Positions 41,910 through 51,014 of a stretch of DNA of 64,000 nucleotides are shown here, piece by piece; within the stretch, counting starts at the first letter, position 1, and every line of letters begins with the position of its first letter. Location: the NCBI GenBank assembly GCA_040882605.1, contig JBBEAY010000058.1:1-64000 (forward strand), in the 5' to 3' direction. The notes beneath the pieces were generated by a model. The model was not told the origin of the DNA and searched no databases. It saw nothing but the letters and a program-made list of their open reading frames with translations. Source of the DNA: JAOUEA01 sp040882605 (GTDB lineage: Bacteria; Actinomycetota; UBA4738; HRBIN12). A program made the position numbers and the translations under genes.

Positions 41910-42690
41910 CGCCTCGCCCGGGCGCGACGGGGCGGGCGAGCCCGAGCACCTGATCGCGGCGAGTGGCATCACGTTCGGATACGGCCGGGAACCGGTGCTC
42001 GAACACGTCGATCTCGTCGTGCGGGCGGGTGAGTTCGTCGCCCTCGTCGGGCCGAACGGGTCGGGCAAGTCGACCCTTCTCCACCTGTTGCTAGGCTCGC
42101 TCGAGCCCGACGCCGGCCAGGTGTCGCTGTTCGGCCGGCCTCCCGGCGCGATCCGCCGCCGCGGACGGCTCGGCTACGTACCGCAGCGCCCGAACCTCAG
42201 CTCGGAGCTGCCCGCCACGGTCCGCGAGATCGTGGCGGCGGGCCGTCTCACCGACGGCCGGTGGTGGCTCCCGATGTCGCGGGCCGACCGTGAACAGGTT
42301 GAGCACGCGATCGCTTCGGTCGGCCTCGTCGAGCTGGCGCACCGGCCGGTGAACGAACTCTCCGGTGGACAGCAGCAACGCGCGTTCATCGCCCGCGCCT
42401 TCGCGAGCGAACCGTCGCTGCTCGTGCTCGACGAGCCGATCGCGGGGGTCGACGCCGCCTCGCAACGCCTGTTCCGCGACTCGCTCGTGCACCTGATCCG
42501 TGAGCACGGGGCCGGTGTGCTGCTCGTCTCCCACGAGCTTTCGGCCGTCGCCGACGACGTCGATCGAGTGGTGGTGCTCAAGCGCACGGTGGTTTTCGAC
42601 GGACGGCCGTCGGACCTCGCTGCGCAAGGCGTGGGCAGCCTCGGCGTGCATGCAGAGGACCTTCCGATCTGGCTGGAGCAGCTCACGTGA
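41887..42690 (+). CDS. znuC: zinc ABC transporter ATP-binding protein
   Basis: A 267-residue ATPase with Walker A GPNGSGKST, signature LSGGQQQR, Walker B LLVLDEPIAGVD and the switch SHELSAV. A GTG start at 41887 makes a 23-bp overlap with znuA; no better start is seen, and the first ~20 residues are polar and non-conserved. Powers ZnuB for metal import. Overlaps znuB by 4 bp (GTGA). Confidence 0.93.
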   Translation: MTASSAPSASPGRDGAGEPEHLIAASGITFGYGREPVLEHVDLVVRAGEFVALVGPNGSGKSTLLHLLLGSLEPDAGQVSLFGRPPGAIRRRGRLGYVPQRPNLSSELPATVREIVAAGRLTDGRWWLPMSRADREQVEHAIASVGLVELAHRPVNELSGGQQQRAFIARAFASEPSLLVLDEPIAGVDAASQRLFRDSLVHLIREHGAGVLLVSHELSAVADDVDRVVVLKRTVVFDGRPSDLAAQGVGSLGVHAEDLPIWLEQLT

Positions 42691-43556
42691 TCGCCGAGCT
42701 CGCGCTGCCGTTCCCGTTCGAGCTCGGCTTCATGCAGCGGGCCCTCGTTGCGTGCCTCGCGGTGGGAGCGTTCGCGCCCACGATCGGGGTTTTCTTGGTG
42801 CAGAAGAGGCTGTCCCTGATCGGCGACGGCATCGGACACGTTGCGTTCGCGGGCGTGGGCGCCGGACTGCTCGCAGGCTGGGCGCCTTTGTGGACGGCGC
42901 TGGCCTTCGCGGTGGCCGGATCCCTCGGCATCGAATGGTTCAGGTCGCGACGGCGCACATCTGGCGACGTGGCGCTGGCGATCTTGTTCTACTCGGGCAT
43001 CGCGCTCGGCGTAGTGTTGATCTCGCTCGGTGACGGAGTATCGGCGACGGTGCTCACGTACCTGTTCGGGCAGCCTCTCACGGTGAAGGCCGGCGAGGCG
43101 TGGGCGATCGTGCTGCTCGGCCTCGGCATCGTGGCCGCGGTGGTCGTGTTGCGCCGCGCGCTGTTCTCGGTCGTCACCGACGAGGAATGGTCGCGGGTCG
43201 CCGGCCTTCCCGTGGCCACGTTGAACTCACTGCTCGCTGTGCTCACCGCCGTGGCCGTGGTTGCCGCGATGCAGATCGTGGGCATCTTGCTCGTGGCGGC
43301 GATGATGGTGCTGCCGGTCGCCAGCGCGCAGCTGCTCGCCCGTTCCTTCCGGGGAGCGCTCGCGTTCTCGGTCGCGATCGGCGTGGGCGCGTCGATCGTC
43401 GGGTTGGCGCTCTCGAGGGTGTGGGGATCGGCCGCCGGAGGTGCGATCGTGCTGGTCGCAGCTGCCGTGTTCGTGCTGGTCGCCGTGACTGCCAGCGGGC
43501 TCGCGAGCGCACTGGGCGCAGAGGCAGCCGAAGGCGCAGAGGGGTCGGGCCGATGA
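42687..43556 (+). CDS. znuB: zinc ABC transporter permease
   Basis: A 289-residue membrane protein of the ABC-3 family with about eight helices. Typical segments are CLAVGAFAPTIGVFLVQKRLSLIGDGIGHVAFAG (interrupted here for length: positions ~25-60) and LVAAMMVLPVASAQLLARS. Starts at GTG 42687, overlapping znuC, and overlaps zur at its end (ATGA). Forms the channel for Zn2+ with ZnuC as motor. Confidence 0.93.
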   Translation: MIAELALPFPFELGFMQRALVACLAVGAFAPTIGVFLVQKRLSLIGDGIGHVAFAGVGAGLLAGWAPLWTALAFAVAGSLGIEWFRSRRRTSGDVALAILFYSGIALGVVLISLGDGVSATVLTYLFGQPLTVKAGEAWAIVLLGLGIVAAVVVLRRALFSVVTDEEWSRVAGLPVATLNSLLAVLTAVAVVAAMQIVGILLVAAMMVLPVASAQLLARSFRGALAFSVAIGVGASIVGLALSRVWGSAAGGAIVLVAAAVFVLVAVTASGLASALGAEAAEGAEGSGR

Positions 43557-43996
43557 CGAGGCCCGCTTCCTCGGAGCTGCACTCGACGGTCGCCGGGCGC
43601 CTCCGCGACGTCGGGCAGCGCTACACCACGCAACGCGAGGCGCTGGTCATGGCCCTCGAGCGTGCCGGCAAGCCTCTGTCGACCGCCGAGATCGTCGCGG
43701 CCCGCACCGGTCCGCAGAGCTCGGTCTACCGCAACCTCTCGGTCCTCGAGCACGCCGGCGTCGCGCGTCGCGTGATCACCGAGGGCGAGTTCGCTCGCTT
43801 CGAGCTCACCGAGGAGCTCACCGAGCACCACCATCACCTGATCTGCACGCGGTGCGGCAAGGTGGAAGACGTGACGATACCGCCCGATCTCGAGACCACC
43901 ATGGATCGCGCGGTCGACAAGCTCGCGAGGCGCAGTGGGTTCGCGAAGGTCCGTCACCGCCTTGACCTGATCGGCACGTGTCGAACGTGCGCCTGA
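43553..43996 (+). CDS. zur: Fur family zinc uptake regulator
   Basis: A 147-residue Fur-type repressor. The winged helix at ~15-85 has the recognition region PQSSVYRNLSVLEHAGV. The metal-rich EHHHHLIC motif includes His92-95; structural zinc Cys98/Cys101 and Cys143/Cys146 are complete. Position in a znu operon with a Zur-type box at its start makes zinc the likely effector. ATG 43553 overlaps the znuB stop. Placing the regulator last links repressor supply to operon output. Confidence 0.92.
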   Translation: MTRPASSELHSTVAGRLRDVGQRYTTQREALVMALERAGKPLSTAEIVAARTGPQSSVYRNLSVLEHAGVARRVITEGEFARFELTEELTEHHHHLICTRCGKVEDVTIPPDLETTMDRAVDKLARRSGFAKVRHRLDLIGTCRTCA

Positions 43997-44012
43997 CCCC
44001 CGCGGTCGGGGG
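43997..44012 (+). terminator. short hairpin after zur
   Basis: CCCCCG (43997-44002), CGGT loop, CGGGGG (44007-44012) directly after the zur stop; a second weak hairpin GGGTTG/CAACCC spans 44014-44032. No U tract. They may end the zinc transcript before the next gene at 44055. Confidence 0.5.
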
Positions 44013-44054
44013 CGGGTTGTCGGGCTCAACCCGGGTCGTGTTCCCTATGACGAC

Positions 44055-45704
44055 ATGTCCGTTCGTCGCGCCGCCGCATGCATCGCCCTGACCCTGGTCG
44101 GCGGCTCGCTGCTCGCGGACCCGTCGACCGACGCCGAGGCGCAGGCGACCGATCAGGATCTGGTGAAGGTCGCGTGCTCGCTGCCACACGACCAGCTGCT
44201 TCGCATCTGGCGAGGATGGCGCGCAGATCGCGGCGCACAGCTCAGCTTCGTGCCCGACGAGCCGAACTTCGTGGGCTCGGGGCTTCCGCACGTCGGTCCC
44301 TGGGACTACATCCAGACCGTGCCGATGTTCTGGTACGGGCCGGGATCGGTGAAGGCGCAGGGCAAGGTCGACCGGCCCGTGACGTCTGCCGGCATCGCCC
44401 CGACCACGGCGCAGCTGCTGAAGTTCGACGGCTTCCATGCGCCCGACGGGCAACCGATGACCGAGGCGCTCCTGCCCGAAGCCGAGCGCGACCCGCCGAA
44501 GCTCTTCGTGACGATGGTGTGGGATGCCGGCGGCATCAACGTGCTCGAGGAGCACCCTAACGCGTGGCCGTTCACGAGATCGCTGATCCCCGATGGCACC
44601 TGGTACACCGACGCCACGGTGGGTTCGTCGCCCACGAGCACCGCGCAGATCCACGCGACGATCGGCACGGGCGCATTCCCGCAGACCCACGGCATCGTCG
44701 GGCACAACATGCTCGTCGCGGGCCAGATCACCGCCCCTTGGAGCCAGGGCCCGTCGTTCCTCGTCGAGCCGACATTGGCCGACGTGTACGACCGAGCGCT
44801 CGACAACGATCCGGTCGTGGGAATCGTGGGCACGGTCGACATCCACTTCGGCATGCTCGGCCACGGATCGTTCTTCTCCGGCGGCGACGAGGACATCGCG
44901 CTCACCCGGTCGGTGGTCGGCGGCGACACCCTGACCGATGAGGGCTTCGAATGGAACCTTCCTGAACGGGAAGCTCCCTACTATCGGCTGGCCGATTACG
45001 CGAACGACGTGGGTGGGTTCGAGCGAGACCAACGGCAGCTCGACCAGGCCGACGGCCAGCTCGACGGACTGTGGCGCGACAACGACATCGAAGAGTTGTT
45101 GCGAGGTTTCGACACACCGGCCCGCACGCCGTACCAGCAGCGTGTCGTCGAGACCGTGATCCAACGAGAAGGCTTCGGCGCCGACGACGTGCCCGACCTG
45201 CTGTTCCTGAATTTCAAGGAGATCGACTACATCAGCCACGTCTGGTCGATGAACTCCCCGGAGATGCTCGACGCGGTCGTCGCGCAAGATCAGGCCATGC
45301 GCGAGATGGTCACGTTCCTCGATCGCGAGGTGGGCGAGGGGGAGTGGGCCATGGTGCTCACGGCCGACCACGCGGCGATGCCCGACCCGGCGGTGAGCGG
45401 TGGCTTCCAGATCTCGACGGGTCCTATGCAGGAGATGATCAATGAGCGATTCGGTCGCGCCGGTGGTCCCGACATCGTCGAGCTCATGCAGCCGACCCAG
45501 GCGTTCTTGAACCTCGAGGAGCTCGCCGCGAATGGGCATACGATCGCCGATGTCGCGCGTTTCATGGCGACCTTCACCCAGTCGCAGACCGTCGGTGGCG
45601 GCGTGGTGCCGAACCTTGGCCAGGACGACGACATCGTGATGGATGCGGTGTTCCCGTCGGCCTTGATGCAAGACCTGCCGTGCCTGCCAGAGGCGAAGCG
45701 ATAG
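44055..45704 (+). CDS. secreted alkaline-phosphatase superfamily protein (type I phosphodiesterase/NPP-like)
   Basis: A 549-residue exported protein with a signal peptide (~1-31, ending AEAQA). The superfamily core is seen in order: metal Asp157 (VWDAGG), nucleophile Ser/Thr cluster at 191-196 followed by HATIGTG, a second metal group (KEIDYISH) and the late TADHAAM. It should hydrolyse a phosphate ester, diester or phosphonate-like bond outside the membrane. The next gene, 12 bp on, is a giant membrane protein, so the pair may act on a surface polymer or lipid-linked sugar. The natural substrate is not readable. Confidence 0.85.
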   Translation: MSVRRAAACIALTLVGGSLLADPSTDAEAQATDQDLVKVACSLPHDQLLRIWRGWRADRGAQLSFVPDEPNFVGSGLPHVGPWDYIQTVPMFWYGPGSVKAQGKVDRPVTSAGIAPTTAQLLKFDGFHAPDGQPMTEALLPEAERDPPKLFVTMVWDAGGINVLEEHPNAWPFTRSLIPDGTWYTDATVGSSPTSTAQIHATIGTGAFPQTHGIVGHNMLVAGQITAPWSQGPSFLVEPTLADVYDRALDNDPVVGIVGTVDIHFGMLGHGSFFSGGDEDIALTRSVVGGDTLTDEGFEWNLPEREAPYYRLADYANDVGGFERDQRQLDQADGQLDGLWRDNDIEELLRGFDTPARTPYQQRVVETVIQREGFGADDVPDLLFLNFKEIDYISHVWSMNSPEMLDAVVAQDQAMREMVTFLDREVGEGEWAMVLTADHAAMPDPAVSGGFQISTGPMQEMINERFGRAGGPDIVELMQPTQAFLNLEELAANGHTIADVARFMATFTQSQTVGGGVVPNLGQDDDIVMDAVFPSALMQDLPCLPEAKR

Positions 45705-45716
45705 CATCACCGCTCG

Positions 45717-48700
45717 ATGTCAGCCACCGATCCCGTGACGGCTCCGGTCGACGACGCGCCCGCGACCGGCCGAGGCCCGGGACCGGATTGGCTCGGTTCG
45801 TGGTGGATGATCGCCGGCTTCGCGGTGCTGATGCTGCTCGCGCTCGGCTGGAAGTTCCTGGCCGACCCGAGCCTTTCGGCGCCCACGCGCGACCCCGCTT
45901 GGTACACCTGGCGTGCCCAGGTCATCATCGACGCCGATCCGGTGCGAGTCGCCGAGGAATGGGGTCCCGACGGCCTGTTCGCCGGCGGCTACCGGGTCAC
46001 GGTGCCGCTCGCCGGCGCGCTGCTGCAACAGGTCGTCGGTATCGACCGATACACGTTCAGCGCCTACCTCATGCTCGGCATCCCGATCCTGACGGGGCTC
46101 GCGTTCGGCGCGGCGCTGTTCCGCAGCCGTCGCGACCCGTTGGTGATCTTGACCACGATGCTCGCGACCGTGGCGCTCTTCCTCACGACGCCCTACGTGG
46201 GCTACCTCGACAACATCACCGTGCTTTTCTTGCTCTCGCTGATGATCCCGTTCGTACACGAGGCCCGAGAGTCGTGGGGAGCGAGGACCGCCCTGTTCCT
46301 GATCGGCATCGCCGCTGCGTTCACGCACCCGACGACATGCGTGATCTTCGGCGCGGTGCTGATGGCGGTGTTCGGGTTCCACTTCCTGACGGGTCGGTTC
46401 TCGCTCGGAGCGGCGTTGCGAGCCGACGGTCCGATGCTCATGTCGGTCGGCTTCGGCATGGTCGCCGGTCTGGCGTCGTGGGTCGTCGGCATCTGGGGCA
46501 CGCCGGCGAGCCTGGCTGAGGCCGCCTTACCGCCGCCGTACACGGCAGAGTTCTTCACCGAGCGGCTGATCGAGTGGACCCTGTCATTGCAACCGGCTGT
46601 GATCGTGCCGTTCATCGTGATCGCGATCGTCTCCACGATCTTGGCGTCGCGTCGAACGCGAGAGGCCACTCGAACCGAAGATCAGGTCTCGATGTGGTGG
46701 CTGGTCGCGTTCGTCGGCGTGGCCTCCGTGTTCACGGGAGCGACGCTGCCGTACTACCGATTCATGAACGCCTCGGCCGCTCCCATGGTGCTGGTCGGGC
46801 TGGGCGCGGCTGTTGCGATCCGCTGGTTGCTGCGCGATCGGCGCGGTCTCACCCTCGTGGTGGGTTCGATCTGCGCCGTGTTCGTGGTCGCATCGCTCGG
46901 CTATGTGCTGAACGACGGCCTCGAGAACCGATGGGTGAGCGAGTCGAACCAGTGGGCGAACCAACAGGTGCGCACCTCGCTCGCCGCCGTAGATGAGGTG
47001 GTCACCAGCGCAGGCGAGGACCGGCCGAACGTGCTGGTCGTGAACTACGGCGACACCGACGACGCCGACACTGCCACGAACACCACATACGGCTGGGCGA
47101 AGACGTACACCAATGTGTTCCGCACCGGCCTGCCGGGACAGGCGATCGAACGATCGGTCACCTACCTGGGGACCCTCGAAAACTTCTTGGCGGGTACCCC
47201 GACCACATCGACGAGCGGCAGCGAGGGGTACGACGACGCTGCCGCCTCACACTTCTGCGAAGCCTTCGGGGGGCCTGACGCGCTCTGCGACCCCGAAGCG
47301 AAGAAGCCTGACGACTTCCTGCCCCGGTTCGAGGAGTTCCCGGGCGAGCCGGTCGTGTTCTTGATCGGGCAGTACTACGCGGGGCTCTGCAACGGCGTCG
47401 ACCAGTGCTCGGCGGACATCGAGGAGCAGACGCTCGCCGAGGCCACCTCGCAAGGCGTCGAGGTGGGTCCCGACGTCTACGTGATCGAAGGCGAAGGTCT
47501 CTGGTCGCCGCCGCCCCGGGTCGTCGAACGAGCCCAAGCCGCCGCAGCCGAGGTAGCCGCCAAGTTCGAAGCCCACCCCGGCGCGCTGGAGAACCTTGCT
47601 CACAACCTGCTCGTGGTCGCGCTGCTCGCGCTGCTGCTCGTCGTGCCGGGCTGGCTCGCGGCCGGCTGGCTCGGTATCCGCACGACGGTCGATCGCATCG
47701 CGTTGATCCCCGGCATGTCGATCGTGATCGTGCTGCTCTCGGGCATCGCCGTGCTCGCCGTCTGGAGGGGCCCCCTGAGCGTGACCAAGGGTTGGGTCGT
47801 CGTTGCTCTCGCGGTCGGCATCGGCGCGTCTCTGCGCGTGGCCGACGCGTGGCTTCGGCGTCCGCTCGAGTCGTTCGGCGCCTTCTTCAACGCCATGTTC
47901 TCGGCCTTCAGCAACCGCGACTTCTCGGTGCTCGTCGGGGTGACGTTCCTCGCGCAGGCCGGCCAGGGCGTCGTGCAGGGCGCGATCGCGAAGTCGCTCG
48001 CGTTCGGGGGACAGGAAGGCTTCGACGTGCAGAACCTTCCGTCGGCCGACTACCTGCTCACCGTGGTGCTGGCGCTCTACGTGCCGTACACGCTGATCTC
48101 GCCGTTCATCGGCGTCTTCATCGACCGCTTCCCCCGGCGGCGCGTGATCTGGTGGGCTGACTTCGTCACTGCCGTCGTGGTGATCGCGGTCGCGGCCGTG
48201 GTGCTGGTGCCTCTCGGCGCCGAGACGACCGAGGGCGATGCGTTCGCTACCGGCGCGTTGATCGTCGGCCTGCTGGCGGTGCAGGCGTGCGTGCGCGTTG
48301 CGCTCGCGGTGAAATCCGCGGCGATGCCCGACGTGCTCTCGGGCAAGGACCTGTTGCAGGGCAACGGGCTCGCGCAGGCAGGGGGCGCGCTGGCTCAGAT
48401 CGCCGGCATCGTCTTCGGCGGTGGACTGGCCGGATTCGCGCCTCCGTTCGTGCCCGTGATCATCGGCGCCGGGGTGCTGATCGTGGGCGCTTTCGTGGCG
48501 AAGCAGCTTCGCCATGCGGAGGCGCAACCGCGTGAGACCACGTTCGGCCAAGAGGCATCACAGGTCGTGCGCAACGTGGCCGCCGGCCTGAAGGAAGTCG
48601 CGAGCCGCGCGCCGGCGGCTCTCGGATTGTCGTCGTTCCAGATGCTCCGCTACCAGTTCTGGGGCTTCGGGCTGTTCGTGTTCGGTCTCTACGCCAAGAA

Positions 48701-49223
48701 CCTCGTGGAGGGCGGCGATTCCGACACGATCGCCCTGGTGCTGTCGGGCGTCGGCGGACTGGCCGGGGGCGCGCTCGGAATGGTTGTGGCGCAGAAGTTC
48801 AAGGACCGTGTGTCGCCCGTGCGTCTGCTCTTGATGTCGATGGTGCTGCTCGGCATCGGCACGCTCGTGGGCGGCTTGTTCGTCTCGGTGGCCGGGTTCG
48901 CGGTGATGCTGTTCATCGGGTTCTTCTCGTTCTTCATCGGCAAGATCTCGGCCGACACGATCATGCAGCAGTCGATGCCCGACGATTTCCGCGGGCGGGC
49001 CTTCGCCCTGTTCGACATCGCCTACAACCTCGGGTACATCGTGCCGGCCCTGATCTTGTTCTTGATCTGGACCGAGGACAGCGAGGTCACGACCCGGTCG
49101 ATCCTTTTGGTGTCGGGGGCGGTGTTCCTCGGGCTCACCGCGCTGGTCGCGTCGTGGGCGCGGCGGATCCGCGACGAGCTCGCACCTCAGGACGATCTGG
49201 TCGAGACGACGCCGAGCACGTAA
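45717..49223 (+). CDS. giant membrane fusion: GT-C/PMT-like half plus MFS transporter half
   Basis: A 1168-residue protein in one frame. Residues ~28-400 hold about ten helices; a long first outside loop has TRDPAWYTWRAQ, which fits GT-C glycosyltransferases that use lipid-linked sugars. Residues ~403-620 form a soluble domain, probably outside, with four Cys (HFCEAF, ALCDPE, GLCNG, DQCSAD). Helices at ~626-720 follow. From ~732 to 1150 there is a 12-helix MFS domain with motif A-like GVFIDRFPRRR and a second-half counterpart. The tail is acidic. Neither half is broken by stops. It may couple sugar transfer to export; no close precedent was recalled. Confidence 0.82.
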   Translation: MSATDPVTAPVDDAPATGRGPGPDWLGSWWMIAGFAVLMLLALGWKFLADPSLSAPTRDPAWYTWRAQVIIDADPVRVAEEWGPDGLFAGGYRVTVPLAGALLQQVVGIDRYTFSAYLMLGIPILTGLAFGAALFRSRRDPLVILTTMLATVALFLTTPYVGYLDNITVLFLLSLMIPFVHEARESWGARTALFLIGIAAAFTHPTTCVIFGAVLMAVFGFHFLTGRFSLGAALRADGPMLMSVGFGMVAGLASWVVGIWGTPASLAEAALPPPYTAEFFTERLIEWTLSLQPAVIVPFIVIAIVSTILASRRTREATRTEDQVSMWWLVAFVGVASVFTGATLPYYRFMNASAAPMVLVGLGAAVAIRWLLRDRRGLTLVVGSICAVFVVASLGYVLNDGLENRWVSESNQWANQQVRTSLAAVDEVVTSAGEDRPNVLVVNYGDTDDADTATNTTYGWAKTYTNVFRTGLPGQAIERSVTYLGTLENFLAGTPTTSTSGSEGYDDAAASHFCEAFGGPDALCDPEAKKPDDFLPRFEEFPGEPVVFLIGQYYAGLCNGVDQCSADIEEQTLAEATSQGVEVGPDVYVIEGEGLWSPPPRVVERAQAAAAEVAAKFEAHPGALENLAHNLLVVALLALLLVVPGWLAAGWLGIRTTVDRIALIPGMSIVIVLLSGIAVLAVWRGPLSVTKGWVVVALAVGIGASLRVADAWLRRPLESFGAFFNAMFSAFSNRDFSVLVGVTFLAQAGQGVVQGAIAKSLAFGGQEGFDVQNLPSADYLLTVVLALYVPYTLISPFIGVFIDRFPRRRVIWWADFVTAVVVIAVAAVVLVPLGAETTEGDAFATGALIVGLLAVQACVRVALAVKSAAMPDVLSGKDLLQGNGLAQAGGALAQIAGIVFGGGLAGFAPPFVPVIIGAGVLIVGAFVAKQLRHAEAQPRETTFGQEASQVVRNVAAGLKEVASRAPAALGLSSFQMLRYQFWGFGLFVFGLYAKNLVEGGDSDTIALVLSGVGGLAGGALGMVVAQKFKDRVSPVRLLLMSMVLLGIGTLVGGLFVSVAGFAVMLFIGFFSFFIGKISADTIMQQSMPDDFRGRAFALFDIAYNLGYIVPALILFLIWTEDSEVTTRSILLVSGAVFLGLTALVASWARRIRDELAPQDDLVETTPST

Positions 49224-49243
49224 CGACGGCTATCCGGCCGCCC

Positions 49244-49570
49244 TTACGAGGGCGAACCGACGTCGCGCGCGTACGACGGGAAGTAGCGAGGGATCTGACC
49301 GAGATCGAACGCGGACATGATCTGCTCCTTCGTCTCACGTTCGAGTAGGAACCGCATCGACGCTTCGACCAGCGCCTCCGGTGTGCGGAAGTCGGTTCCG
49401 AACCGTTCCCAGTCGACGCGCGACACGGTGACGTCGTGTTCGGTGACCGAGTCATCGCTGTCGACCAGCCGCACGTGGAACCGTGAGAGCAGGTTCTCCA
49501 CGTCGCTGCGTTCTATCTCGATCTCTGTGGTCCCGGCTGGGTGTGGTGGCTCGGTTGCGTCGTCGGGCAT
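49244..49570 (-). CDS. hypothetical protein, 108 residues
   Basis: Unrecognised acidic protein from ATG 49570, with a beta-alpha pattern: EIEIERSDVENLLSRFHVRL, then HDVTVSRVDWERFG, then a helix (EALVEASMRFLLERE) and a C-terminal GQIPRYFPSYARD. The pattern looks like a small stand-alone domain with no membrane segment. Its start is only 29 bp from the divergent exporter gene. No function is proposed. Confidence 0.65.
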   Translation of the reverse strand: MPDDATEPPHPAGTTEIEIERSDVENLLSRFHVRLVDSDDSVTEHDVTVSRVDWERFGTDFRTPEALVEASMRFLLERETKEQIMSAFDLGQIPRYFPSYARDVGSPS

Positions 49571-49599
49571 CGTTACGGCGCATCGTACCCTCTGTCTCG

Positions 49600-50538
49600 A
49601 TGCATCGGTTAGAGGACGCCGGCGCGGCGGCGACCCGGCGCGCGACCGACCGGCGGGGCGAGATGACGGGCTCGGCGATGTCGGTGTGCATGGCGGTGCT
49701 GTTCGCCGGCGTGGTGATCCTCGGTTCCAAGGTGCAGGCGGGCGGGCCGCCGTTCGTCACGCTCGCGATCAGGTTCGGCGGGCAGTCGGTGCTACTGCTC
49801 GGGCTGGCGGTCGTTCTACGCAGGCCTGGCCTTCCCGCACCAGGGGAACGGCTCGCTCTCGCGATGGCGGGCATGCTCGGCTACGGCACCGAGGCTGCGC
49901 TCTATTTCTCGGCGTTGAACCATGGATCGGCTGCCGCGGTGACGCTGCTCTTCTACACGTATCCGGTGTGGGTGATGCTCGTCACCATCGCGCTAGACCG
50001 GCGCGCGCCATCGCCACCGCTATTCATTGCCCTCGCACTTGCGATCATCGGGAGCGCGATCGTGGTGCTCGGCGGCGGCGGTGAGGCCGAGGTGGAGCCG
50101 ATCGGCATCGCGCTCGCGCTCGCGACGTCGCTCGCCTACACGGCGTACCTCGTCGGCACCGATCGGCACGTTCGGCGCACCGATCCCATCACGGCAGCGG
50201 CATGGCTCGGCGCCGGCGCAGCAGTGTCGAACGTCGTCTTCGCGATCGTCGCCGGATCGCTCATCGTGCCCGCCGGTGCGTCATCGGGACGCCTCGTGGC
50301 CATCGTGTTGATCTCCGCGGGCGCGTTCGTCTCGATGCTCGCGGGATTGCAGCGTGTCGGCGCCGTGCGCAACGCGATCATCGGGGTCATGGAACCCCTC
50401 ACGGTCGCGGTGCTCGCGGCGATCTTCCTCGACCAGCCGGTCACGCCGACCGTCGTGGCCGGCGGTGTACTGATCTTGGTGGGCGCCGTGATCGCATCGG
50501 CCGTGCGCACTACGCGCATCGCCGAGCCCAACATCTGA
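49600..50538 (+). CDS. EamA/DMT family transporter
   Basis: A 312-residue protein from ATG 49600 with about ten helices in two EamA repeats (LFAGVVILGSKVQAGGPPFV and ALATSLAYTAYLVGTD begin each half). ATG 49663 (MTGSAMS) is an alternative that drops a basic 21-residue N-terminus. DMT proteins export metabolites or amino acids. No substrate hint is nearby. It is followed by a GNAT gene 10 bp later on the same strand. Confidence 0.88.
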   Translation: MHRLEDAGAAATRRATDRRGEMTGSAMSVCMAVLFAGVVILGSKVQAGGPPFVTLAIRFGGQSVLLLGLAVVLRRPGLPAPGERLALAMAGMLGYGTEAALYFSALNHGSAAAVTLLFYTYPVWVMLVTIALDRRAPSPPLFIALALAIIGSAIVVLGGGGEAEVEPIGIALALATSLAYTAYLVGTDRHVRRTDPITAAAWLGAGAAVSNVVFAIVAGSLIVPAGASSGRLVAIVLISAGAFVSMLAGLQRVGAVRNAIIGVMEPLTVAVLAAIFLDQPVTPTVVAGGVLILVGAVIASAVRTTRIAEPNI

Positions 50539-50548
50539 TGGGGTCTGG

Positions 50549-50983
50549 GTGAACGTTGCGCTCGAGAGCGTCGGACTCCACCTGCGGGATGCGTGCCTCG
50601 CGCTCGAAGTCACAGAGGATCAGCGCCGCTACGTCGCCCCCGTATCGGACTACCTGGCGCTGTGCGAACGGCCCGGCTCGCCCTGGCGGCCGTTCGCCGT
50701 TCTACGCGAAGGCGAGGTGGTGGGGTTCGTGATGCACGGCGTCGACCCCGCCGACGACAGCGCATGGATCGGTGGCCTCGTCATCGACCGTGCTCATCAA
50801 CGATGCGGTATCGGACGGGCCGTGGTGGACCTTCTCGTCGTTCGAGCGACGGATCGAGGGCGTCCTTCGGCACTGAGCTACGACGCGGCGAACACGGTTG
50901 CCAAGGCGTTGTATGACCATGCCGGGTTCGTCGAAACGGGCGAGATCGAGGACGAAGAGATCGTGGCCCGGCGTCCGCTCTGA
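50549..50983 (+). CDS. GNAT family N-acetyltransferase
   Basis: A 144-residue acetyltransferase from GTG 50549. The acetyl-CoA loop is HQRCGIGRAVV (Q-x-C-G-x-G), preceded by the IGGLVID strand and followed by NTVAKALYDHAGF, the motif-B helix and strand. Acceptor unknown; possibly cotranscribed with the exporter, ten bases upstream. Confidence 0.87.
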   Translation: MNVALESVGLHLRDACLALEVTEDQRRYVAPVSDYLALCERPGSPWRPFAVLREGEVVGFVMHGVDPADDSAWIGGLVIDRAHQRCGIGRAVVDLLVVRATDRGRPSALSYDAANTVAKALYDHAGFVETGEIEDEEIVARRPL

Positions 50984-51014
50984 CGCTCGCCTCGGGCTGC
51001 GATACGGTCGCGCC

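Noticed and set aside
43818..45710. Long minus-strand open frame (630 codons) opposite the secreted phosphodiesterase-like gene
   Set aside because: No domain; the sense strand has signal peptide and catalytic motifs.
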